Shown here one piece after another: positions 35,855 through 48,062 of a stretch of DNA of 64,000 nt. Made by a program: the position numbers and the translations under genes. The notes beneath the pieces are model-generated. The model saw only the letters and a program-made list of their open reading frames with translations. It was not told the origin of the DNA and searched no databases. Position 1 is the stretch's first letter; every line of letters begins with the position of its first letter. Source of the stretch: Allacma fusca (lineage: Eukaryota > Arthropoda > Collembola > Symphypleona > Sminthuridae). The stretch lies in the NCBI GenBank assembly GCA_947179485.1, contig OX359250.1:37788783-37852782 (forward strand), written 5' to 3'.

Positions 35855-36817
35855 AGAAAGAAGATCTAGGAAGCGTCAATATTAATAGTTTAACTTGTAA
35901 TTTTAATTTTCACGCTACATACACATACTTTTAATTAAGTACATTTTTGTCAACAGAGAACTGGTTCTGCACAGTTTCCAAAGAACTTCCATCTATTTCA
36001 CGGATGTATCGTAATTTGTAATTATTGTAAATTATTCTACAACGATTTCGGAGTTAACATGGTCACGTATGGTATGGGGGAATCACGGAAAAGTATTTTT
36101 AATTATTTAATGTAAATAACTTCAGTGACTGCCGCGTAATATATGCTATAAATTGTTTGTAGATGTTCACTCTTCACTCTCGCACAGTATACTGTTATAC
36201 CTGTTTTTTGGATGTACAACCGTAAAAAAGTGCCGCTGTGTATTATATATGTACTGTTCTTCTCGACCAAAAGAGTTTTTAGGATGAGTTATATCTATTT
36301 AAAGCTTTGCTAATACTACATCACTACATACCGTGATGTACTGACGGTATTTTGTGCGAACTCGTCTGGATTTCGTATTAAACCAACGTTTTGCGTATTT
36401 ATGTTATGTTAAGACTCTGCTTACCCGGTCAGTTTTCTCCTAACTAGTTTTGTTTTTTTGGTTATGTAATTTTGTTCAAGTTAAGTACGTATGAATGTTA
36501 AGAACTAAGTGAAAATATTTCACTGCATTATTGACAATTCTGATACGGTTTATAATGCTTTTAGTAAGCTAGAAAAATTGTATTACTATGAAATCTCAGT
36601 ATCATGAATTTAAATTGCATTGAATTTTTAAAATGTCAGTTGCCAGTGTGGCATACTTCAAGTAACTTACTTTAGAACTTCTCAAGTAATCCGTATTTAG
36701 GATTAATATTAACATACTATTAAGATTCTTATTGTGTGGGTAAGAATAAAAGGTTACAAGCCTTTAAGTAAGATAGCCTCAAGAATTGCCGATGCTTATA
36801 ATAAAAGATAGAGAAGA

Positions 36818-36843
36818 AAATCCGTTTCCTTCGGAACGGATTT
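36818..36843. repeat. Short inverted repeat
   Basis: AAATCCGTTTCC pairs with GGAACGGATTT across TTC, with one bulged T. Possibly a structured element in the 3' flank of the MIF4G gene. No other evidence. Confidence 0.5.
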
Positions 36844-39062
36844 AAGTAGCATGTACGTGAAAAAACAGTTTTAGGCATTTGACGTTGGTGAATACTATTG
36901 TAAAAGTATATATAGCTCAGAAAACATCGTATCAGTGCTTCAAATTGTTGTACTAAGGAAATGAATCACTATTGTAGTACCGTTAATATGCTATAAACAT
37001 ATATTACCACTAAAGAATTGTACAGTACAGTACTTACAAAAAACAATTAACCTTAACGATACCTTCCCTCATCATCATTGTGCTATGCGAGAACGTTTCT
37101 TTAAAATCAAGAACTTTGCTGCACCTTTCGGATTTAGCTAATCCGAACGTAGTGTAAACCAAGTGTATACAAAAATGTGTATAGTAATAGGTGTTTTTTC
37201 ATTTGGATTCATAAATTATATTGCTGCATTATTAAATGTTTGTTAGCTATTGAAAGCATAGTTGTTGTTGCAATAATTCGCCACACTACTGGACAAATAA
37301 TGTACATACATATTACTTATTACAATTTAATTACTGTGAGAAATCGTGTCTGGAAATGGATGAGTGATTTCAATTCCAATGAGTGCATAAGTTATAAATG
37401 TTTAAATTGTAATGTAACCCATAAAGCATGTGATAACTTCGCGATAAACCTAAGTACAACACATACTATATAGAGGTTACAGAAAATGCTCTGGAGACGA
37501 TCCTTCATACTTAATAATAATTACTAAAAGGTTTTAAGAGATGGGCTGCTTAGAAATTTGTGCAACTATGTTGTGAAATAAAGCATGACATCTTTCACAT
37601 CCTACCCCAGACATCTCATTGTATATATGCTGCCAATTTTTTCTCTCATTACATAATAATAATAATTTTTATCATTAGTATCACCAATGTTACAGCTACC
37701 CATTTCTAGTTTTTATTAATATATGTCATAAACAGCCGTAACAACACTCTTGCACACCATTTGTGGTGTTGCTTGAGACAAGTATTAACAGCATTCCTAA
37801 CAGAAAGACCTTTCTAATCTTTGAAACATTTTATGTTTCTGCTTCTTTTTTAAAAAAAATTACAGGTTTCTGATTTTAGTGTTGGATTTAGCACTGTACG
37901 TAAACTTACGACAAGACAAGTCAAGCCTTGTGTTATTGTGTTTTTGCTCCTGAACTTTGCCTTTTGCCTTAGCTATAATTGCATGAAGTATGTTACTACA
38001 GCACCTCCGAGAGACATATAAAAGAAGAAAACATTTAAACTTACCTTAAATTCTACGCTGACACACATTAAATTACTTTACCAATGTTCTGCTAATAAAC
38101 GGGGATTCTGAATCCGTGTAGATGTTTATGACGACATGAGCGAATATTGAGACTTGTAATTGTATCTTATGCAATAAATAGGTTGGAGCCTCATAATAAT
38201 AATTCTCACATGATCATACACCTAAGTTCTGCATACAAGCGACATAGTGCATTCACTGGAGTTAGTACATCTTATCAGGTTATATGTTGAAGTCAGGATT
38301 TAATTACGCCCAGCAACCCTTCTGCCATACTTCTAGAGTTGCATCCAACTCCTGATTATTTCTTACCCTCTCTTGCTCATACGTTCATAATTTATGCAGA
38401 GACATTACACAAGATTATGTAATGAGAGCCTCAAGTTTAAAAGGGTACCTTCCAGAAGTGCATATATGGTATCGTTGATGCCCGAAGAAGCTTAATCGAA
38501 CGAAGTAGCATGCATCTCATATGCATGGGTCAATGGACGGAAGTGGAGACTCGGGTGACAAAGTTGAGACGACTGGAAATATATGTGTAAGGTTTATGAC
38601 TCTATATGCCTTCAACCTTCCAGAACTAGAATGGAGCGTTGATTTCTCTTGCTAATAAAATTTCGAGTAGTTAATAGTGAGCATCATGTTAGCTGGAGTC
38701 TCTTACTTAGAATTTCAAACAATACTCCTAAACATCCTGTCTGGGTTTACATAGTCCTATTTGGTTACATCTGTATTTATGAAGGGGCTACTGTAGTTTC
38801 AACGTTCATCAGTCAGTAGTACTGACTATAGCATTAAAAATATGATGTCAGTATGCATGGAGAAAAAAATATTATTCGTGCAATGAATTGTTTTGTCACT
38901 CACAAGCGACAGCCTCGTCGGATAGATCATGTGAGTATTTAAACCCTTGGGCTTCCATTATTGTAATCATAGGGCATTCCCATGTCTTGATTTTTCCACC
39001 CCAAAGTGATCCCTCCTAGATACTTTCCTTTCATCAAGTATTTACAGTAAAATAACCAAACC

Positions 39063-39098
39063 TATAAAAGAACGCTTGACCTGGAGGAACGACTCAGT
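39063..39098 (+). promoter_or_regulatory. Possible TATA plus initiator core promoter
   Basis: TATAAAAG at 39063-39070 is followed by TCAGT at 39094-39098, which puts the initiator A about 31-33 bases downstream of TATA, the spacing typical of arthropod core promoters. No convincing gene follows. The nearest short frame (39259-39363, 34 codons) is unrecognised. Confidence 0.3.
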
Positions 39099-41949
39099 TC
39101 TGTCGCATTAATTTCCTCAACAACTTTCCAAAAATACTTGCAGCTATCCAAAACCAACGTCTCTTCCGGACACCTTACCTACTCTCACCAATGATTGGCT
39201 AACCAAGTGAGTGGAGGCATAAATATCACCGAATGCACTGGTTTCCCAGTCGGATATTATGCACCCATTCATTGTCATAGCTGTCATTGACGATCACCGA
39301 TTTCGGAAGTTTACTTCCGGTCCTGCCGGAATTTCCTGCTCAGGACCACAGTGGATCTGATTTTGGAGGATTTTAATGAAAACGTCCTTGGTTAAACTTT
39401 CAGAAGTACCACTGGCAAAAATCCTTAATTTTGAAAAGTACTAACTCGTGCTACAGCCCAAACTCTAAAATTAAAAACATTTACAACTTGCTTAAAATAA
39501 ATTGGAAACAAAACTGTCCCATCAGGAGGTGTTTTTTAATTTTCAAAAGTTTTGTACAAGCAAAGTGGTCTTTTTTAAAAATTACTGCAATCATAATTGA
39601 GATACTTCTTGAAGTTTAGCTTTAACGACGTTCATAATGCCAGGAAGATACTTCCTTCAAACCGAAAGTACCCTACATCTATTATTCTCAAATTTTTAAA
39701 ATTTATCTAACGCCATTGAGTTAGATAATTGAGTCTGATAAATGTTTTTAGTGAATAACACTGACTGTGAACTATTATCAAAATTTGTTCGTGGAAAGTA
39801 CTCTTCTTTGGAGAGATACTGTGTCCATGTCCATTTGCTTTTTTATTGCATTTTTACAGAATTTATACGCAACCCCGTGTGTAGTTACTGTTAGGTTGCC
39901 ATTTATCGCCCAAGAGAGCATCAATGTGAGGGGAAAATGCAGTTGTTTTTGCCATATGTACTTAATATTATCTTGTCGTGCGGTGTTAGTTCTTTCACAA
40001 GAGAAAGTCCCATGGCACTATGGCAGTTTCACTTCCTGAGTTGCAGTAATCTTCCTGACTCTTCAAAAAAATGTACATAGTGACGAAAGGTAGACCACAG
40101 TGATTGAGGCATTTGAAGAACTGTATAATAGTTAAACAGTTAACAAAATATTAATAAAGAAATAATTTATTGCTTAATGTTTTGCCTGTGGAATTACATA
40201 TGTATATGTTATAAGAGCAAATGTGGGGAAATACGACTTTGCTGAAATACAATGAAAAGTATGAAAATGCTTCCATTGAGTATTGTTATTATGATTCACT
40301 CATAAGTTATAAAATGTATTTGGGGAAGCTAACAAGCTATTTCAACCAAAATTTCAGTAATCTCGAAGAATTATTGGATTTGTTTTATTTGGACGGAAGC
40401 AGTGAAATCATAACATCCTTTCCCTTTTCTGTATTTCAAAACTTTCCCCCTGAGAAACTTTTTCTAGCTGCTAAAAAATGCTACGGTGTGTATGTGTACC
40501 CCAACTCTCCAGGTTGACTAAATATAAATTTAGACTTAATGATAATTTGTTTCTAAATGTTATTGGTGCTTGATTAAAGTGTAGGAGTATACTGCATATT
40601 TGTGATGTGATGTGGCACATTAGAAACGCATATTTCCAAGAAGCTGGCAATGAAATTCCTGAAGAAACCCATCAGACGCATTCCAATCTTTACTGCCTCC
40701 AAGAAAAATCAACTTTTGGTCTCATATTTCATCTTACCGATTTTCATGTCGCCCAAACTTTGATAAGAACTACCGGAGAGCATACGCGACGTTATCTAAG
40801 ACAACATCTGTATTTTACTGTCAGACAAGGATAAGTACTTCGTTCGAACTGGTCCTTTAAGTTTCTCATGCTAAAACTCTACATTACACGGCTTACATTT
40901 AAATTATCACTCAAAGAATTTGACTCTACAGCTATCTTTTGCTTTTAATCTACCTAACAAAATTAAATGCTATATTGAAACCGGTGATTGATTTCTAAAT
41001 AATATAACTTGCATACATGAACTAACGTCGTCAAGGCTTTGCAGTGTCTCTGAAATGTTATGCTCTTTTCAATGAAATAGGAATATTGTAATTTTTACGA
41101 AGATACTTTTTCATTATTTCAACTGCATCACCATCAGCTTCCATCAAAATAAGAGCATTTTTATTTTGAAATTCTATAATATTTCTAACAATACTCTAAC
41201 ACTCATATATATATTTGCGGAAATTATCTTGCATTTTTCCCAACAAGTAAATTGAACCTGCTGCAGTTTAATAAAATCAGGTGTATTTAAACTATGTTCG
41301 GAATCGGAACCAAAATTTCATTTAATTACCTACTCAAATAGAAATTATTATGGTGTCGTATAGTGAATACTGTACTTCATTTAATAAAAATTTAATTATT
41401 CATGGAGTATTCTGTGGTTTGTGATTGTGACTTACACTACTCCTGTTGCTCGATCTTGTTGTCAGTTGAGACAACGTGAAGTTCGCAAGTGTTGTAAATT
41501 AAATTATTTAATGAGCCTTCTTCAATCTAAAAATTATTTTGCAGATTAGATGTAAGGAATCATTCTCCATACTGAAGCGACTGTGAATAGAAATAAAGGC
41601 CAAGAATGTGATGACTTCACTGAATTTATGGCCAACTGCTAACGAATTCTAATGACCCAAGAATGCCTACTGTAAGACAAGATGCTCATTGTTTCTTTGA
41701 TGCAGCATATGAAACGTTGAGTAATAATTATTTGAGCATTGTTTTGTAAGTACTCGTGATACAATTTTGGGATCACGTTGCCCCAATGGACTTTTCGACA
41801 GTTTTTAGAATACTTATGTAAATTCTGCCCAAAAAACTTTTAAAAACTGAAATTCCTTAAGATATTAAAATAGCTAAGGCTCAGCTAAATCCAATGCTTA
41901 CTTGAATGTTTCAAAACTGAAGACGGAGACGTCACAAGAAGCGTGTCCA

Positions 41950-43271
41950 ATGAGTCAGAAAAACCAAAATGACAGTACATATGGTCGGTTGGCAGATGAG
42001 CTCCACAATTACACCAAGAGTAGTAGTAGTAACAAGTCAAAGACAACCGAGGTAACTTGATATTTTTTAGATTCCTAGCGTACCTTGCACTCTTTTTACT
42101 AGTTGAATGTATGAAGCAAATTGTTCAGTGTAATCTCACCTAACGGTGTGAATATTATGAGAAGGATTTAAAAAACGGAGTTTAAAATCTCATAATGTTG
42201 GCTTCATTTTTGCAGCAGAATAAATTAAAGATAAAGAAGTCTTTAATTCCGAAACTGGAAAGTAACCCCGACAAATTCAACCCAGACGCAGCGGCAAGTC
42301 CAGAGGTGAAAAGCGCTGTTAAGGATATAGTAAAGCTTTTGAAAGGATTGGATAATATAAGTGGGGGTCCACAGCTGTCGGAGTTTGATGAGGATGACCC
42401 CAATCGTCCGACCTTTCAACAGCGCAAAGAGGTCGAAAAGATAATTCCAACAACGTCATCTGGTGGAACAAGTGGTCAAACCAGTGCAAGGCCTGTTCGT
42501 GTGTCTAACATTACTCTTAAACACGATGATCCAAAATATATGAGGGTAACATTCGAACCCTTCGAAGCAGAAACAAGCCAGACTCAGACCTTAAAAGAAA
42601 ATCAAAAGGAAGAAATAATATCACCGCAAAATGTCAACACCAACGTAAAAGGTATCAAATTAAATAAAGATGTCCAGTCCAAGTCTTCTGTAACGGCAAG
42701 TCCCTCCAGGAAAAATATTACAGATTTGGTTAAAATTAGGCCTCTTAAGGCTGTACATGATTTTCGACTGAAGGATCAGTCATCGTTGAATAGTAGTAAC
42801 GGTGCAGAAAATCCCAATGAGGTTGTAGATATTATCAACAATTATAAACGGTCCTTTGATACTGACGAGTCTGCAAATAATAATGAGGAGGAGAGATTCT
42901 ATTCGTACAAGACAAACAACGTTTACAGAGAGCCAAGTCTGAGCATTTTTCTCCCAGTAGATGATGGCAGGGACAGCAAACTTTGCTCACATCGAAGCCA
43001 ATCGTCCTCACATGAGACTACACTGCCGGCAAACTTCGGAGCACCATACTTTCGCTTGGATGGTTCCATGATGGACGATGTGAAAGTTAGCAGAGTGAAC
43101 CAAAATTATGTTAATATTAATAAGTTTGTCAAGTCTGCGGTCCAGGAACAGCAGAATTTCTACAAAGAAGCCACTGATGCTGCAAAACATCTCAAGAAAA
43201 AGTTAGTTAGAACGGACAGTACTCAACAAAACTCCAAACCTAGAAGTAAACCCAAACGTCAGATGTTCTGA
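41950..43271 (+). CDS. Uncharacterised hydrophilic, probably disordered protein
   Basis: Two exons, 41950-42051 and 42216-43271 (GT-AG, phase 0), encode 385 residues. I do not recognise it. The protein is polar and rich in Ser, Asn, Lys, Asp and Glu, with no membrane span, cysteine pattern or repeat. Slightly more structured-looking segments are residues 34-75 (KLKIKKSLIPKLESN, EVKSAVKDIVKLLKGL) and about 325-365 (NKFVKSAVQEQQNFYKEATD, a likely helix). The tail is basic (KPRSKPKRQMF). The start is the ATG upstream of a Ser-rich stretch; earlier exons cannot be excluded. AATAAA at 43357-43362 fits a real transcript end. The 3' end faces the kinase gene on the other strand, 288 bases away. Confidence 0.7.
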
Positions 43272-43356
43272 ATTGATTTATGCATAATGTATTTGTGGTT
43301 AAACGTGTGTACATTGGCGCAACTTCCATATGTTTATTTAAAAGACAAACTTTCTT

Positions 43357-43362
43357 AATAAA
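43357..43362 (+). terminator. Polyadenylation signal of the disordered-protein gene
   Basis: AATAAA about 85 bases after the stop at 43271, in the short gap between convergent genes. Confidence 0.6.
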
Positions 43363-43559
43363 TCAATTTTAAAAATAACTACAACATTATTTTAAATCAA
43401 AAGCCTTTTCATATAAAAATATATTTTAAGTTATCAGATATAAAGTGTGGCCACAAAAATACTGGTAAACCATGTAAGTTCATCCACAGAAATAATTCGC
43501 ATTACATTTGATTTGAGATTTCTTACGTACATGTAAATTCAAATCCAGAATACATAAAA

Positions 43560-46500
43560 TTACGGCTGTGACCCGTCTGCACTACTATTGTTATTATTTG
43601 CCTCTTCCTCCGATGAAGAGTTCGTATCCTTAATACCAAGCTCCGTAATTAGCGGAATCACAGTTGCAGGGCCTTGACTGCAGTCAAAATCTCTCTTGTC
43701 ACCATCACAGTCATTAGACTCTTGATCCTGAAGCACCAAAGGGAAGTAGTCATCGTCAATTGGAAGTGGCGGTGTGCTAACAGCTATGGTAGTTGGTATT
43801 GGCATTCGCGGTTGTGGCTGTAGAGGTTGTGCCCGTAAATTTTTGGAAGGAACGAAGCCAACGAAGTGTGGAAGTTGCAACTGCTGCTCCGCCCCCGTGA
43901 TGTTCATTTGTTGAGGGTTACTTTGCTGGTTGTTATCACTAAGTGTCACTGGATTTGTGTACGATTGTGGCGACGGAGAAGGTGAGTGAGGAACAAAAGA
44001 TAGAGGGCTTCGTCTAGGCGAAGATGCAATAGAATCAGTTTGGGGTGGTTTAGCTATAATTGGATTTCCAAGCGGAACTTGATGGCCGTACTGATTCATG
44101 AAGACGTGCTGGGGTTGTGGTGGTGTCCAGTACGGACTGACGGCTCGCATTTCCGTCGCAGCTCGAATTTCTGGACTCTACATTATATAATAGATACAAT
44201 TATTATAGCAAAAAATATGTGCATTTAATAAGAGTGTACTCAAACCCCTAAAAGTTAAAGACAATAGGTTACCAGTCTGTGTACAGATGTCGCTGTCGGA
44301 ACCAATGATGGCGCACGAGATGGCGTTTCAAATAAAAAGGGAAGGCCAGTTACGTGAGAACTTACTGTTCCTGCATTAGAATCAGAAAGATCACATTCAT
44401 CATTTTATGTTCGGGTTCATTTGATGTAGAGGGCTGCTCATGCCACAGTACGAAGGAATATATCGATATACATACGAATATTTGATGGCTGAGTAAAAAA
44501 TCCTTCAATCGACTTGAGTACTAAGGACATCTCAGGCCGGTCTTTAGCAATCCTACGGGTACAATTTTTTCCGAGGGTAATAAGCTGTAGAAAAATGTCT
44601 GAAGTATCCTGTCCACCTTTGATATCACGTATGTTCTCCACATTTTCCGCTTCTTCCACCATATCTTTCTGCAAATACCCAATTTGTAAGGTTATTTCAA
44701 AAGGTAATATGTATGCCAACACTAACAAGTACTGAAGAAAACCTAAGTTTACCAAAAATTTTTTAGGTCGATGCTCTTCGTAGGCTCGCTGTCCACAGCA
44801 AATTTCGTAAAGCATTATACCGAAACTGAAGGTATCCACCTTTGGAGACAATTTTTTAGATCTTAGATATTCATCAGGAAGATAGGGTCGAGTGCCATGA
44901 ACACGAGAAACACGAACGTAAGATGCCCCTTGTGCCGGAGCCATTTCTCTGGCTAGTCCAAAATCTCCTATTTTTGCATCAAAGTTTCGGTCTAAGAGTA
45001 TATTTGCGCTGCAATAAAATGTACACTTTTAATTCTATATTTTACTATACATTTAATTTCCCAATTTTCATAACAGTTGTTACATTCAAAAAGCTTTCAA
45101 AACCTTTTAATATCTCCATGTATCAGCGGTTTCTCATCACTAATTGAATGTAAAAATTGTATTCCACGCGCGACTCCTCTTGCAATACTATAACGTAACG
45201 ACCAGCTCAATGGTGGCGTTTTTTGCTGAAAAATAGGCAAACGTCATACATATGTTATTTAACATTTACAAAACACACAAATATGTCACAAAAATGATAA
45301 AAAAAATAGCAATCATTGCTGCCAACAGTGCCAACTACTTAAAGAAGCTTTAAGAACCTGCAAAAAATAATAAGTTTACTCGACAAAGAAGCCTATCCTC
45401 CAACGAACCATTATGCATAAACTGGTATACGAGACAAGGATGTTCGCCAACCAAACTGTAGCCGTAAAGTGGAAGAATATTATCGTGTCTGTAAGCATTC
45501 AAAAATCTTAACTCTCCCAGGGACTGTTTCATTTGGCTTTCGACCGTGTCGTGATTACCTCTCTGAAAATGAAGTTGACGATGATTACAAATTACAAACA
45601 AACAAAACACTACTTTCTCTGCTCAGTAAAAAATCAATGTAAAATCAAGTCTATTACCCTTTCCATCCTTTTAATTGCAACATCAGTGGCCTTCCAGACT
45701 CCTTTAAATACCGTTCCAAAACCACCTTTTCCTAAAATGTTCCGTCGGTCCCAGTTTTTCGTAGCCACCACCAACTGACTGTATGGGATCTGAGGAAGCA
45801 TGCCAAATGATTCCGCCAGATTGGCATACTTGCGTTTTTCGTCTGATCATATTAGCGAATTCCCGTCCTTTTATATTTCTCTTTCATACATTCTCATTAT
45901 AATGAATATTTTGAATCATTAGTTAACTCACCCAGTATATTTTCCTTAGCTTTTGGATCTGCCACCTCACCTTTGGCAGCATCCGGTATTTTAACTGGCT
46001 TTGGATCCGCCCCCCTGTCATCGTGGTCACTATTCAACTGTATTAGTTCAACAGTAGCATTTTGGTCTGGGTCACGTATGTAAACGTGGTACTTCGGGTC
46101 AACTAAAACAGTAAAAAATGATTTTATTACAAATTCTTCCACCCTTTACAATACCTACCCATCCCCTAAATCTATACACCAGTTTCACTTCTCGTACGCG
46201 AACCATTCAAACAAACGACGAAATTGTCATTGGATGCTTGTAACTAATTTAATTACCAAAATCAGCCAGAAGTCTCATCCCCCTGAAATGATTCAGTCGA
46301 CGTAGAAGTACGAACAGCTCCAAAATTGTATGATTTTGACTTCCCCATGCTGTCAGAAGAGAGTCCGTGGGGGAAGCCCCTCGAAAAACCGACCGACCGA
46401 ACTCACTCAATTCGCTGCTCGAGTAGCCCATATATCCTCCACCTGAACAAATAAAAAAAATAATAATATCAAGAAATTAATTCATTGCTTACTAAGATAA

Positions 46501-46729
46501 CATTAATTATACTTTAATTCCTTGAACTACATTCAACAATATAATTTCAAGATCAAGTTAAATATAGTCCCAATCTCTCACCAACAGTTTCCCACTGATT
46601 GTTCTCATCCAAAACTCGGCAGAGCTCCTTCCGATTGAAATAGGGCAGGTCATACACATATTTTGTACTGTTACTGGATCCAGATCCGGGGACCAGAGAT
46701 CGGGAATTAATGCCACTTTGGAAACTCAT
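43560..46729 (-). CDS. pll: Pelle/IRAK-type death-domain serine/threonine kinase
   Basis: Ten exons (in transcript order): 46729-46582, 46442-46257, 46102-45932, 45842-45658, 45562-45380, 45225-45104, 45008-44753, 44668-44476, 44370-44273 and 44177-43560. All are GT-AG and in phase, giving 719 residues. The start is ATG 46729. A death domain fills about residues 25-110 (YDLPYFNRKELCRVLDENNQW, then TILELFVLLRRL). An acidic linker precedes the kinase domain (about 195-485): glycine loop GKGGFGTVFKG, lysine in VAIK, catalytic HGDIKSANILLD, and DFG in IGDFGLAR. HGDIK instead of HRDIK is typical of Pelle. The kinase acts downstream of Toll and MyD88/Tube in innate immunity and dorsoventral patterning; this is known for the family and inferred here. 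The final 200 residues form a Pro/Ser/Gln/Asn-rich tail, longer than in Drosophila Pelle (about 500 residues in total). That exon is phase-matched and open, so I include it. Confidence 0.92.
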
Positions 46730-48062
46730 ATTCACATAATTATTATTCAGCGCTACACATCCAAAAATATCACTGTTTCATTGCAAACTCAATTATTACA
46801 AGGCACTTCAATACGCAAGTCCATACTAATTTACAAAAATATAAAAATCAAAGTCACAAGTAATAAAGTACCCTCCAAATCAACAGGTGAATTGGACTAT
46901 CACAAAATCACAGGTCACAGATGTTAAATGATCTTGAAATAAATATTTCGAATAATATTTACATTCCAATTCGTCGAAGAATTATTACTCCAGAATTCAA
47001 TTGTAATATTTTTATATTATTTAAGTATACAGTTAGATAATCCCTGAGTGATGAAAGTGAAGACTTTTAATTGTTGAATCAACAGGTAGTGATTCCAAAC
47101 TTCGCAGATTGTATAACAATTATTACTAAAGGTGAATCACAGGAAACTCACCTGTGGAAATTCCCAATGCCCACTTTAATACATACTCTTTTTGTGTCTA
47201 AGACTGACAATGAGACAATGAGAGTTAAAAGGTTCTTTCTTGATCCCTACTATAAGCGCCACTTCGTTGTGTGTCGTGTGTCATCAATTCAAACTTTCGC
47301 GGCAAGATTACGTTACCCCTCTAAATTCATTTCTAATGGTCAACTAATAGAAATATATCTGGACAAAATCCAAAACCCATGAACTCCAATTTAATTTCGT
47401 TTTTTTATAACGGCTCTCTGCCTTAAGAGTTAAATGACACCTTTCAGGAGGGCTCTTGTAAAGAACATAAATTACAGCAGAAGAGTAGCAAAATGTCACT
47501 TCGAAGTACCCAACTCCAAAGAATATTTGGATTGAAATTATCCGGAAAATGACTTCGTCTTTGCGTTCCAGACTATGTGAAAGTTTTATTCTATTTTGTT
47601 CAATCGAAACTGAACAGAAATTAAAATGAGAATTGTATTTATTTCTTTTCTCGGCAATCTTCCAGCAAATTGGGTGGATAGTGTCAGACATGGCTATAGA
47701 GCCCCGTTGTAAAAGCCTGGAAAGAGAATGAGGGTGTCAAGTGGCAATTGCAAGTAAGGGGGTAATTGTCACTGGCATCAGCTTGATCAATAATTATTAG
47801 AATTAATAACTGTCAGTAAAATACAGCCAACTTTAGCAGAGAAGATAAATCGAAAAAATAATTTTATTCATCGTAGCTTCAAAAAATAGTATAACTTAAA
47901 CGGCAGAAACATGTGTACAACTTCTAGGCTTGTGCGTAGAATAAAAATAGTGATTACCGCTGTATAGCAAAAACCTTATTAATGGTTTTTGGGAACTTTA
48001 ATTTTTGGATGTAAACTATTTTCGCTTGATAGTAGCTTAGATCTTTCTGAGATGTCGAAGAT
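46730..48062. other. Spacer: promoter side of the kinase gene and 3' flank of the tetraspanin gene
   Basis: Overlapping frames on opposite strands (47071-47382 plus, 47344-47691 minus) have no recognisable content. AATAAA for the tetraspanin transcript lies at 47863-47868 on the minus strand. Nothing else is supportable. Confidence 0.4.

Larger units (their letters stand above)
35855..41949. other. Long gene-poor region
   Basis: AT-rich throughout. It includes the 3' UTR of the MIF4G gene, a hairpin at 36818-36843 and a promoter-like TATA/initiator pair at 39063-39098. Several short frames (39767-40039, 40221-40517, 40607-40834) are of a length expected by chance. I cannot support a gene in this 6-kb stretch. 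An unannotated lncRNA or short-exon gene could be missed. Confidence 0.4.

Noticed and set aside
40221-40834. Two short plus-strand frames with several N-x-S/T sites, suggestive of a secreted or receptor exon
   Set aside because: Frames of about 100 codons are expected several times by chance in this window. No signal peptide, membrane span or splice linkage supports them.
47071-47691. Overlapping plus- and minus-strand frames of 103 and 115 codons
   Set aside because: They overlap each other on opposite strands in the kinase promoter region and show no recognisable protein features.
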